In this document: in pieces, positions 1 through 6,025 of the stretch
How positions within the stretch are numbered: the stretch's first letter is position 1
Layout of the letters: the number at the start of each line of letters is the position of its first letter
Assembly (NCBI GenBank): GCA_030596145.1
Contig: JAUVKS010000106.1
Coordinates: 1 to 6,756, forward strand
Direction: 5' to 3'
DNA length: 6,756 nt
Source: Pseudomonadota bacterium
Lineage (GTDB): Bacteria > Desulfobacterota > Syntrophia > Syntrophales > JADFWA01
The notes under the pieces: model-generated
Database searches by the model: none
Told to the model about the DNA's origin: nothing
Seen by the model: only the letters and a program-made list of their open reading frames with translations
Program-made: the position numbers and the translations under genes

Positions 1-1
1 T

Positions 2-193
2 CTTACAGAAGCAGCATTACGCAAGCCCCAGGTCAAAGACTTCATGGACTTAAGGGAAGATATCACCACGGTGCGCGGTTTCTGGCATAACAAAATCACT
101 CGCATCCTCCTGCTGGTGGTCTTCGTCAACCTCGGCAGTTCCATCGGTACCTTTGTTGCCATCCCCCTGATGATAAGGTTTTTACAACTCTAA
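2..193 (+). CDS. TraB/PrgY-family membrane protein, C-terminal fragment
   Basis: The left edge cuts this gene: the frame is open from base 2 and ends with TAA at 191-193, leaving 63 C-terminal residues. The fragment begins LTEAALRKPQVKDFMDLRED and continues through FWHNKITRILLLVVF and NLGSSIGTF. The pattern of LRKP..DF..L.ED, then a basic/aromatic linker, then a hydrophobic helix containing NLGSS.GTF matches what I recall of the C-terminal membrane part of the TraB/PrgY family (related to the enterococcal pheromone-shutdown protein). About residues 35-61 of the fragment form one or two membrane segments. The biochemical role of bacterial chromosomal members is not settled, so I assign none. 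No canonical terminator follows the stop. Family assignment is from remembered motifs, because the N-terminal domain lies outside the window. Confidence 0.72.
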   Translation, partial: LTEAALRKPQVKDFMDLREDITTVRGFWHNKITRILLLVVFVNLGSSIGTFVAIPLMIRFLQL

Positions 194-396
194 GGTAATT
201 AGAGAAAATAGGCCCAGATACTCGAAATACTCATGAAATTTCACGCCGATAGCATTTCCCGCGGAAATGATGGTGCTAAGTCCCATATCCCTTTCCCTTC
301 TCATAAAAATGCATAGCACAAGCGGATTTCCCGTCCGCTTAGGGGTCGCCTTCCGCGAGCGGGGAGCTTCAAAAAAGCTGTTGTGATTATCGGTTA
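194..396. other. Gene-free spacer with several short dyads
   Basis: I see no convincing gene on either strand between the TraB-family stop and the next promoter. The stretch holds several short inverted repeats. CATTTCC/GGAAATG (253-259 with 263-269) has a 3-base loop. AAGCGGA/TCCGCTT (320-326 with 334-340) has a 7-base loop. CCGC/GCGG (353-356 with 359-362) and AGCTT/AAGCT (365-369 with 375-379) are smaller. The CCGCT of the second dyad (335-339) can also pair with AGCGG at 358-362, so two folds compete. None is followed by a T-run in the plus direction, so none looks like a standard intrinsic terminator. They may be parts of a dispersed intergenic repeat, or the leftover leader of the downstream gene. 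Confidence 0.5.
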
Positions 397-426
397 TTGA
401 CCAATGTCCCCATTTGCTGATATTAT
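397..426 (+). promoter_or_regulatory. Probable sigma-70-type promoter for the deacetylase-like gene
   Basis: TTGACC (397-402) matches the -35 consensus at 5 of 6 positions. TATTAT (421-426) matches the -10 consensus at 5 of 6, with an 18-base spacer. Transcription would begin near 433, about 43 bases before the TTG start at 476 and upstream of the ribosome binding site at 463-470. If this is the promoter, the in-frame ATG at 404 would not be transcribed, which independently supports the shorter protein. Prediction by eye only. Confidence 0.5.
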
Positions 427-462
427 TAAAGATAACGTTAGTGAATTCTTAAATAATTTACC

Positions 463-470
463 GGGAGGTG
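463..470 (+). promoter_or_regulatory. Strong ribosome binding site that sets the TTG start
   Basis: GGGAGGTG is a near-ideal Shine-Dalgarno sequence. Its GGAGG core (464-468) ends 7 bases before the TTG at 476-478. The alternative ATG at 404 has no purine-rich element in front of it. Confidence 0.75.
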
Positions 471-475
471 CAACA

Positions 476-1225
476 TTGAAAGTAATATATCATGAAGATT
501 TCAATCAGGAGTATTGCGGCGATCCCGCGGCGGCTTCAGGACGGATAGAGGCCGTTGTTGATGTGATACGCGACAGGGTTACCTTTGTGGAGGCGATTCC
601 TGCTGATAAAGAGGATATTGCTGCCGTGCATAGTGAGCGCCACATTGGTTATGTAGCCGGGGCAGGCTTATACGATATAGCAGCCCTGGCAGCAGGTGGA
701 GCCATTCAGGCAGCTATGACCGGCTTGAAGGAACCCTGTTTCGCTCTTATCCGGCCACCAGGACATCATGCATCATTCGATAATTCGTGGGGATTTTGTT
801 TTTTCAACAATATGGCTATTGCCATACAAAAGTTGAGGCAGGATGGTATGATCGAAAAGGCCATTGTTCTGGATATTGATCTTCACTTCGGGGATGGAAC
901 AGTAAATCTCCTGGGAGGTACTGGGTTTGTTACTCTTTATAATCCGTCATCATCTTCCGGGGGTGAGTATCTGAAAAAAGTGGAAGAAAACCTGTTTTCT
1001 GAGGAGGTGGATATTATCGGTATCTCTGCCGGTTTCGACAACCATGTGGAAGATTGGGGAGGTCTTCTTAGTACTTCCGATTACACTGAGATCGGGCGCA
1101 TGGTTCGGAAGGCGAGTCAGAAAAATAAAGGCGGCTACTTCGCCATTCTGGAAGGTGGATATAATCATCGGGTTCTGGGTCAGAATGTAATGGCCCTGAT
1201 TGAGGGTATGGAGATGGATGGATAG
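476..1225 (+). CDS. Histone deacetylase superfamily hydrolase (zinc-dependent amidohydrolase fold)
   Basis: Predicted zinc hydrolase of the HDAC / acetylpolyamine amidohydrolase / AcuC superfamily, which removes acyl groups from acylated amines; the substrate cannot be told from sequence. Numbering from the TTG start (249 residues), the visible motifs are PPGHHAS with the catalytic His pair at 97-98, GFCFFNN just after it, DIDLHFGDGT with likely zinc ligands D135 and H137, SAGFD with the third ligand D188, and EGGYN with the transition-state Tyr at 229. All core catalytic positions known for HDAC8-like enzymes are therefore present. The His that usually follows the zinc-ligand His is Phe here, and the N-terminal HPE..R motif is replaced by DPAAASGR. 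The protein is shorter than typical 300-plus-residue members. I chose the TTG start over the ATG at 404 because of the ribosome binding site and promoter placement, and because MKVIYHEDF is a natural start for the fold. The gene is monocistronic here and converges on mnmE with 4 bases between stop codons. Confidence 0.88.
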   Translation: MKVIYHEDFNQEYCGDPAAASGRIEAVVDVIRDRVTFVEAIPADKEDIAAVHSERHIGYVAGAGLYDIAALAAGGAIQAAMTGLKEPCFALIRPPGHHASFDNSWGFCFFNNMAIAIQKLRQDGMIEKAIVLDIDLHFGDGTVNLLGGTGFVTLYNPSSSSGGEYLKKVEENLFSEEVDIIGISAGFDNHVEDWGGLLSTSDYTEIGRMVRKASQKNKGGYFAILEGGYNHRVLGQNVMALIEGMEMDG

Positions 1226-1229
1226 CAGG

Positions 1230-2609
1230 TTACTTTCCTATACAGAAGGTTGAAAATATTCTGTCCAGCACCTCTTCATTTACCGTTTCCCCGACGATTT
1301 CGCCCAGGCTTTCAAGGGATTCCCTTAGGTCGAGAGCAGCGAATTCAGGAGATATGCCCTCAAGTACATTTCCTCTGGCCTTTGAAAGAAGATCGGCAGT
1401 TTTTTCAAGAGCGGTGTTGTGACGAAGGTTTGTTATTATGATTTCTGACCGGTGATCATCTGTACCGCTTATGATCAAGGAGTGGATCTGGTCTTTCAGG
1501 GCGGAGAGACCTTCACCATATTTTGCCGATATCCATAAGGGCCTGATATCTGGCAGGAAACTGTCGAGTTCCTGGTCAGTTAGAATATGTGTAAGATCTG
1601 ATTTGTTTATGACCAAGGCACAATTTCTACTTTTATTTTTTTTGATTATTTCAAGATCTTCTCCGGTTAGCTTTTCACTTCCATCAAGGACTATAATGAC
1701 AACGTCAGCCGATGAGAGCTTTTTCCAGACCAGTTCCACACCCTCTTTTTCGATAATGTTTTCAGCATCTCTTATCCCGGCCGTATCGGTAAGCTTTACC
1801 GGTATCCCTTTGATGTTGACAACTTCCTCTATGAAATCTCTCGTTGTTCCCGGGATGGGAGTAACAATGACCCGCTTTTCACCGAGGAGTCTGTTTAAAA
1901 GGCTCGATTTTCCAACATTCGGTTTTCCAGCAATGACGGCGCTTATACCATCCCTGTAGACTTTACCCTCATGGTAGGTCGAAAGCAGTTCTCTCAGTTC
2001 ATCTATTATAAGTTGAATCTTTCCGGCAAGGTTGGAGGTAAGCGGTATTTCAATATCCTCTTCGGGAAAATCTATAGAGGTCTCAAGGAGTGCGAGAATG
2101 CCGATAATGGATGAGCGGAAAGCCTGTACTTTCTCCGATAAATTTCCCTTAAGGTGGGAGATGGCCAGATCAAGGCCCCTGTCGGTCTTGGCCGCTATCA
2201 TGTCAGAAACCGCTTCCGCCTGCGAAAGATCGAGGCGGTTGTTCAGGAAAGCTCTTCTGGTGAATTCTCCAGGCTCTGCGTGACGTGCCCCTGCCTTTAT
2301 TACCTCACTCAGGATAGCCTGCAAGATAATCGGACCGCCGTGACAGTTTATCTCTATGATATCCTCTCCTGTATAGGAGTGAGGCTTTCTCATTATGGTG
2401 ATCAATACCTCATCAAGGACAGTATACTTTTCCGGTGATACAATCTCTCCATGGTAGAGGTGATGGGTTTTGAAATGGTCAATTTTTCTTCTGGACTTGA
2501 ACAGAAGGCGGCTGATTTCTTCCGATGCGGGTCCGCTTATTCTTATTATCCCGATCCCGCCCGCACCTGCCGGGGTAGATATGGCGGCTATGGTGTCGTT
2601 TAGTTTCAC
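1230..2609 (-). CDS. mnmE: tRNA uridine-5-carboxymethylaminomethyl modification GTPase MnmE
   Basis: With MnmG, MnmE installs the (carboxymethyl)aminomethyl group at carbon 5 of the wobble uridine of certain tRNAs, using a tetrahydrofolate derivative and GTP hydrolysis; it acts in the cytoplasm. The 459-residue length is standard. The N-terminal folate-binding domain (about 1-118) has DTIAAISTP and PHSYTGED. The G domain, inserted in a helical domain, shows the P-loop GKPNVGKSS (228-236), TTRD (255-258), DTAG (275-278) and NKSD (345-348). By alignment from memory, E287 corresponds to the catalytic Glu282 of E. coli. The C-terminal FCIGK (455-459) carries the invariant Cys. The start is GTG at 2609-2607, which fits the family N-terminus MKLNDTIAAI. 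No Shine-Dalgarno sequence is visible before it. A four-codon frame, ATG at 2620-2618, ends in a TGA that overlaps the GTG. It is the last gene of the rpmH-side cluster, separated from jag by the repeat at 2621-2734. Confidence 0.98.
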   Translation of the reverse strand: MKLNDTIAAISTPAGAGGIGIIRISGPASEEISRLLFKSRRKIDHFKTHHLYHGEIVSPEKYTVLDEVLITIMRKPHSYTGEDIIEINCHGGPIILQAILSEVIKAGARHAEPGEFTRRAFLNNRLDLSQAEAVSDMIAAKTDRGLDLAISHLKGNLSEKVQAFRSSIIGILALLETSIDFPEEDIEIPLTSNLAGKIQLIIDELRELLSTYHEGKVYRDGISAVIAGKPNVGKSSLLNRLLGEKRVIVTPIPGTTRDFIEEVVNIKGIPVKLTDTAGIRDAENIIEKEGVELVWKKLSSADVVIIVLDGSEKLTGEDLEIIKKNKSRNCALVINKSDLTHILTDQELDSFLPDIRPLWISAKYGEGLSALKDQIHSLIISGTDDHRSEIIITNLRHNTALEKTADLLSKARGNVLEGISPEFAALDLRESLESLGEIVGETVNEEVLDRIFSTFCIGK

Positions 2610-2620
2610 AGTGGGTTCAT

Positions 2621-2734
2621 TAAAGTGACTAAAGTTTGAAGTGCCTAAAGTGAAATAAAGTTGACTGATTTAAATCCTTAACTTTAGAAACTTTAGATCA
2701 CTTTACACTTCACACTTCTTTGACTTTAGGCACT
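2621..2734. repeat. Iterated TAAAGT/ACTTTA units forming a large interrupted dyad
   Basis: Four TAAAGT units on the plus strand (starting at 2621, 2630, 2646 and 2656) are followed by four copies of the reverse complement ACTTTA (starting at 2681, 2690, 2700 and 2723). A perfect palindrome GATTTAAATC (2667-2676) lies between them. AAAGTGACTAAAGTTT (2622-2637) pairs with 2688-2704 over 16 bases with a single bulged base. AGTGCCTAAAGT (2640-2651 on plus, read as 12 pairs) pairs with 2723-2734. CTAAAGT (2645-2651) can instead pair with 2681-2687. The right arm covers the jag stop codon (2726-2728), and the left arm ends 11 bases before the mnmE start. No T-run follows on either strand, so it does not look like a simple terminator. 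It resembles dispersed AGTGCCTAAAGT-type intergenic repeats I associate with deltaproteobacterial genomes, but only one locus is visible here. Confidence 0.8.
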
Positions 2735-3469
2735 CTTGTTTGGCAGAATAATAACCTTCCTATATGTTCCTTCTCCCCTACTTTTTGTGGTCAAGGACTC
2801 GTCTGCTTGCAGGGCCAAATGGATTATTCTACGGTCATGAGCGTTCAGGTTGCTGACTGTAACAGGTTTCTTTGTTTTTTTGACTTTTTGGCCCAGTTTT
2901 TCTGCCAACGCAATCAGGGATTTCCCCCTTCTCTCTCTGTAATCTTCGGTATCTATGACAATTCTTTTTCTGCCTCTTCCATATTTATTGGATGCCCTGC
3001 TCACGATATACTGAATGGCATCAAGCGTTTGCCCTTTTTTCCCGATGAGTAACCCATTGCCTGTGCCCTTTATGTTCAGGGTGATGGTTTCCGGTGTTTC
3101 TTCAACGGTTACAGGGAAATCTAAATTCATTCGTGCCAGTATGCCCTCGAGAACCCTTTTCGCTCTCATTGGCACAGTTTCATCAGATTCGTCTTCAGCG
3201 GTAGGGGCATAGTGCAATAAGCTACTGCCGTTGGGTGACGTATCGTCGGCTGTCTCTTCTAATTTTTCGAAGGACGTATCAAATTCTACATCGATCGACA
3301 TGATACTGGCTTTGATACGTGCTTTTCGGGATCCTATCAGGCCGAGGAATCCAGAAGAACCCTCTGATATTATTTCTAAATTCAGTTTTTTCCTTGGCAC
3401 ATTGAATTCTTTGCAGGCCTTTTCAATGGCATCATCAATGGTTTTCCCTTCGATTTTCAAGGTCTTCAT
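2726..3469 (-). CDS. jag: Jag/KhpB family RNA-binding protein (Jag-N, KH, R3H)
   Basis: Cytoplasmic RNA-binding protein of the Jag (SpoIIIJ-associated, also called KhpB/EloR) family, usually encoded beside yidC. In Gram-positive bacteria it affects cell elongation and binds many RNAs; its role in this lineage is not known. The 247 residues show a Jag-N domain (about 1-55, with the conserved SSGFLGLIGSRKARI stretch), an acidic low-complexity linker (about 60-100), a KH domain (about 105-165) with the GxxG-type loop IGKKGQ at 142-147, and an R3H domain (about 168-240) with the R-x3-H signature R193/H197. ATG at 3469 is preceded by GAGG (3481-3478) with 8 bases of spacing. yidC ends 16 bases upstream, so translation is probably coupled. 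The last codons and the TAA lie inside the dyad at 2621-2734, so the repeat arm encodes the end of the protein. Confidence 0.95.
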   Translation of the reverse strand: MKTLKIEGKTIDDAIEKACKEFNVPRKKLNLEIISEGSSGFLGLIGSRKARIKASIMSIDVEFDTSFEKLEETADDTSPNGSSLLHYAPTAEDESDETVPMRAKRVLEGILARMNLDFPVTVEETPETITLNIKGTGNGLLIGKKGQTLDAIQYIVSRASNKYGRGRKRIVIDTEDYRERRGKSLIALAEKLGQKVKKTKKPVTVSNLNAHDRRIIHLALQADESLTTKSRGEGTYRKVIILPNKSA

Positions 3470-3485
3470 AACAATTGCCTCACCA

Positions 3486-5087
3486 TTATGGTCGTTTATT
3501 TATGTAATATTGCTGGCCAATACTCAGGAGATTGTTGAATAGCCAATAGATTACCAGTCCTGAGGGAAAGTTTAAAAACATGAAGGTAAAGATTACAGGC
3601 ATCCACAGCATTACCTTTTGCTGCATTCCATCTCCCCCCATCTGGGGGCTCATTTTCTGCTGTAAGAACATGGTAGCCCCCATGACAATCGGTGTTATGT
3701 AATAGGGATCTTTGGCCGACAGATCCTGTATCCACCAGATGAAGGGCGAGTGGCGAAGTTCTATAGAGTACAGCAGGGCTTTATACAGGCCAAAGAAAAC
3801 GGGGATTTGAATAACCATGGGGAGACATCCGCCAAGAGGGTTTACCTTGTTTTTTTTGTACAAAGCCATCGTTTCCTGATTGATTCTTGTCTTGTCATCC
3901 TTGTATTTTTCCCGAAGCTTAAGCATCTGTGGCTGGAGTTTTTGCATCTCTTTCATCGACTTGTAACTTTTGTTGCCCAAGGGCCAGAAAACGAGCTTTA
4001 TCAGGATGGTCAGGAGGATAATGGCAACCCCGTAGTTGTGGACATATTGATGTAAAAACTTAAGTGCTACTAAAAGTGGCAGCGCCAGCCATTTTATCCA
4101 GGAACCGAAGTCAATGGAATTTTCAAGTCTGACACCTTCTACCTTGAGAACGTCATAGTCCTTGGGTCCCAGGTACAAGGAATAATTAAAAAGCCCGGAC
4201 TGTCCCGGAGGAATGAGGTTTTTGGGGCCCTCCAGATCCACGGAAACCATGTTTCTGGAGTCTTTAAAAGCAATAAGGCTGGTCAGTGACGGTTTCTGGG
4301 GTATCATTGCAGCGATAAAATATTTATCTTCGAACCCTCCCCAAGACACATCCGGTCCCAGAAATTTCTTCGTCCCGAGCTTTTTAACCTTCTCACGGTG
4401 AATACTGTCCTTAACAAAAGAAATTGGACCGGTATGGCTATATCTACTTGTCCCTGCTTCAGGATCGACGAATTGATGCCAGCTAAGGAGGGCATTCTCA
4501 CTGAGGGTGCGCTTCGAAAGATTGTGAACTATTACTTCAAGGTCAAGGGAATATTTTTCAGGATAGAATGTAAAAATCTTTTCTATTTTCATCTTCTCGG
4601 GATATGACCAGGTAAAGGTCAATCTCCGGGTATCTGTCGATCTTGTGATGTCTATGGAGTCAGCATCTGTCTGATGAATTCCTTTAGGGGAAATGTTTAT
4701 GCTTGATTCTGGAAAGGTTACGGTAAAGGGATACTCCATGCCATCCATAACATTTACTAATTCGATGAGTCCGGAATTTTTATCCAAGGTTTTGCGGTAA
4801 TCTTTCAGTTTGAAAGATTTCAGCGTTCCCCCGATCGTGGTAAAAATAGCCGTATAGAGGGGACTTTCAACCTTGATATCCTTTCCGCTTGTCGGTTCCT
4901 GCCGGAGAGGGACCACTTCAGTTAAAGTTTCTTTCAATACCTCTTTGCTATCAGGTTTAACGTCAATTTTCTCCACGGCGACTTCCTGTTCTGTCGACTT
5001 TGGTGGAGGAGGTTTTACGAAAAAATATTGATAAACTAAGATTATAGCAAGAGACAGGAAGATGGCAGTAAGTGTTTTTTTCTCCAT
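3486..5087 (-). CDS. yidC: Membrane protein insertase YidC (Oxa1 family, Gram-negative type)
   Basis: YidC inserts and folds inner-membrane proteins, alone or with the Sec translocon. The 533-residue length and architecture are of the Gram-negative type. An N-terminal membrane anchor (about 6-23) is followed by a proline patch, a periplasmic P1 domain (about 70-320, with GGFEDKYF at 250-257), then the conserved five-helix core. Core landmarks are NYGVAIILLT leading into KLVFWPL (351-370), the cytoplasmic hairpin after SYKSMKEMQKLQP (374-386), NPLGGCLPM (416-424), GATMFLQQKMSP (470-481), and FPSGLVIYW (507-515). By alignment from memory, the positively charged groove residue that is Arg366 in E. 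coli is Lys364 here, keeping the charge. ATG at 5087 has GGAG (5098-5095) 7 bases upstream. The gene sits 28 bases after yidD and 16 before jag, so co-transcription is likely. Confidence 0.98.
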   Translation of the reverse strand: MEKKTLTAIFLSLAIILVYQYFFVKPPPPKSTEQEVAVEKIDVKPDSKEVLKETLTEVVPLRQEPTSGKDIKVESPLYTAIFTTIGGTLKSFKLKDYRKTLDKNSGLIELVNVMDGMEYPFTVTFPESSINISPKGIHQTDADSIDITRSTDTRRLTFTWSYPEKMKIEKIFTFYPEKYSLDLEVIVHNLSKRTLSENALLSWHQFVDPEAGTSRYSHTGPISFVKDSIHREKVKKLGTKKFLGPDVSWGGFEDKYFIAAMIPQKPSLTSLIAFKDSRNMVSVDLEGPKNLIPPGQSGLFNYSLYLGPKDYDVLKVEGVRLENSIDFGSWIKWLALPLLVALKFLHQYVHNYGVAIILLTILIKLVFWPLGNKSYKSMKEMQKLQPQMLKLREKYKDDKTRINQETMALYKKNKVNPLGGCLPMVIQIPVFFGLYKALLYSIELRHSPFIWWIQDLSAKDPYYITPIVMGATMFLQQKMSPQMGGDGMQQKVMLWMPVIFTFMFLNFPSGLVIYWLFNNLLSIGQQYYINKRP

Positions 5088-5115
5088 TTAATTTCTCCAG
5101 TTTTCCCCGTTTAAA

Positions 5116-5352
5116 TTATTTTACGGGATCGTAACCACCGGGGTTCAGGGGATGGCACCTAAGCAGGCGCATCAGGCCGAGAAGCAACCCTTTAAAGGGA
5201 CCATGGCGACTGATGGCCATGATTGCATATTCGGAGCAAGAAGGGTAAAAACGGCAACATTGAGGGAAGAAAGGTGATATGAATATCTGGTAAAATCTAA
5301 TAAAACCGATAAGCATCCTTTTTGAAATACACTTGAGCATTTTATTGAACAT
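5116..5352 (-). CDS. yidD: Membrane protein insertion efficiency factor YidD
   Basis: YidD is a small membrane-associated protein that helps YidC-dependent insertion. The 78 residues carry the family hallmarks: an amphipathic N-terminal helix (IGFIRFYQIFISPFF), the Cys-rich core CCRFYPSCSEYA (Cys 32, 33, 39), HGPFKG (50-55), and the C-terminal RCHPLNPGGYDPV. The ATG at 5352-5350 overlaps the 3' end of rnpA by 11 bases in another frame. A second in-frame ATG at 5340-5338, just after the rnpA stop (TAAAATG), would give MLKCISK and a 74-residue protein. Neither start has a good Shine-Dalgarno sequence, so initiation probably depends on ribosomes finishing rnpA. I cannot decide between the two starts. 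Confidence 0.96.
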   Translation of the reverse strand: MFNKMLKCISKRMLIGFIRFYQIFISPFFPQCCRFYPSCSEYAIMAISRHGPFKGLLLGLMRLLRCHPLNPGGYDPVK

Positions 5353-5692
5353 CGGTTTTTAATATTAAGAGATTTTCAAGTTCCCTGCACACATCCTGAT
5401 ATTTAAGTGAAGATATATTTCTCTTTACAATTATCACGATGTCTTGTGAAGCAGGGAGCCTGTTTTTATTCAATCTGAAAAATTCTCTTAAGAGACGCTT
5501 AATTCTATTTCTTTTTACAGCGTTTCCTACCTTTTTACTAACCGTCAATCCCAGTCTCTTTATTCCACACCGATTCTGGCGTAATATGGTGACAAAATTT
5601 GTCGAATCGACCCGTACCCCGTTTTGGTATATATTCAAATAGTCTTTTCTTTTTCGAATTCGTTCGTTTTTACCAAAAGATTGCTTTGCCAT
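5342..5692 (-). CDS. rnpA: Ribonuclease P protein component
   Basis: RnpA is the basic protein subunit that assists the catalytic RNA of RNase P in removing 5' leaders from tRNA precursors. The 116-residue length is normal. The N-terminus has the usual F.K..RI.KR.DY..IYQ.G pattern (residues 6-25), and the RNR signature lies in VGNAVKRNRIKRLLREFFR (55-73; R61, N62, R63). ATG at 5692 has no clear Shine-Dalgarno sequence. A TATAAT hexamer lies in the 35-base gap to rpmH (minus strand, 5711-5706), but with no matching -35 element and with a leader of only a few bases. I treat it as a weak, secondary possibility. Most likely it is co-transcribed with rpmH. Confidence 0.97.
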   Translation of the reverse strand: MAKQSFGKNERIRKRKDYLNIYQNGVRVDSTNFVTILRQNRCGIKRLGLTVSKKVGNAVKRNRIKRLLREFFRLNKNRLPASQDIVIIVKRNISSLKYQDVCRELENLLILKTDVQ

Positions 5693-5727
5693 TTTTGGAG
5701 TACTGATTATAGCCCAACATTTTTCGA

Positions 5728-5865
5728 TTAGACGGCCAGTCGTTTTCTCCCCTTTGCTCTTCTTCTGTTAAGAACTGCTCTGCCTCCCTTGGTGGCCATT
5801 CTTGCGCGAAAGCCGTGAGTTCTTTTCCTTTTAGTATTGCTCGGATTCGTCAGATTCTTTTTCAT
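5728..5865 (-). CDS. rpmH: 50S ribosomal protein L34
   Basis: L34 is a small, very basic protein of the large ribosomal subunit. The 45-residue frame starts MKKNLTNPSNTKRKRTHGFR, continues through ARMATKGGRAVLNRRRAKGR and ends KRLAV. It thus shows the family core PS..KRKR.HGFR.RM.T.GGR.VL..RR.KGRK.L.V in full. ATG at 5865 has AGGA (5877-5874) 8 bases upstream, and the TAA lies at 5730-5728. It is the first gene of the minus-strand cluster, 35 bases ahead of rnpA, in the order found in most bacteria. The usual partner dnaA is not found upstream. Confidence 0.97.
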   Translation of the reverse strand: MKKNLTNPSNTKRKRTHGFRARMATKGGRAVLNRRRAKGRKRLAV

Positions 5866-5898
5866 AAATTGAGTCCTGTCAAAAATTCAAATTTGCAC

Positions 5899-5927
5899 CT
5901 TAAACTATAGTCTGAACTGTTTGTCAA
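5899..5927 (-). promoter_or_regulatory. Probable promoter of the rpmH-rnpA-yidD-yidC-jag cluster
   Basis: On the minus strand a perfect -35 hexamer TTGACA (5927-5922) is followed after 17 bases by TTTAAG (5904-5899), matching 4 of 6 of the -10 consensus. A better-looking TATAGT (5909-5904) sits only 12 bases after the -35, too close for normal sigma-70 geometry. Transcription would begin near 5892, giving a leader of about 27 bases before the rpmH ATG. No other candidate promoter is evident between rpmH and the ABM gene. Confidence 0.5.
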
Positions 5928-5974
5928 GGGTTAAATGGCGCTTGGTGGTACGCCTGAGCTGGACCACAGTTTGC

Positions 5975-5996
5975 GGTTGGGTATAAAACCCGAACC
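5975..5996. other. Short hairpin downstream of the ABM gene
   Basis: GGTTGGGT (5975-5982) pairs with ACCC plus AACC (5988-5991, 5993-5996), with a 5-base loop and one bulged G. It lies about 30 bases beyond the ABM stop codon on the minus strand and upstream of the rpmH promoter. No T-run follows in either direction, so it is at best a weak or Rho-assisted 3' end for the ABM transcript. The rest of 5928-6025 shows nothing else I can name. Confidence 0.3.
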
Positions 5997-6025
5997 TACA
6001 TATGGAATGCGCTCGCTGTGTATTC

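Noticed and set aside
404..475. N-terminal extension of the deacetylase-like protein from ATG 404
   Set aside because: No ribosome binding site precedes it, a predicted -10 element lies inside it, and the family-like sequence begins right after the TTG at 476.
1471..1959. Long plus-strand open frame inside mnmE
   Set aside because: It is antisense to the GTPase domain of mnmE, rich in Ser, and without a recognisable motif or ribosome binding site; it is a shadow of a conserved gene.
2720..3052. Plus-strand frame opposite the end of jag
   Set aside because: Cys/Phe-rich translation antisense to the KH and R3H domains; no support.
5706..5711. TATAAT on the minus strand as a separate rnpA promoter
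   Set aside because: No -35 element at suitable spacing, and the leader would be only a few bases; rpmH-rnpA co-transcription explains expression.
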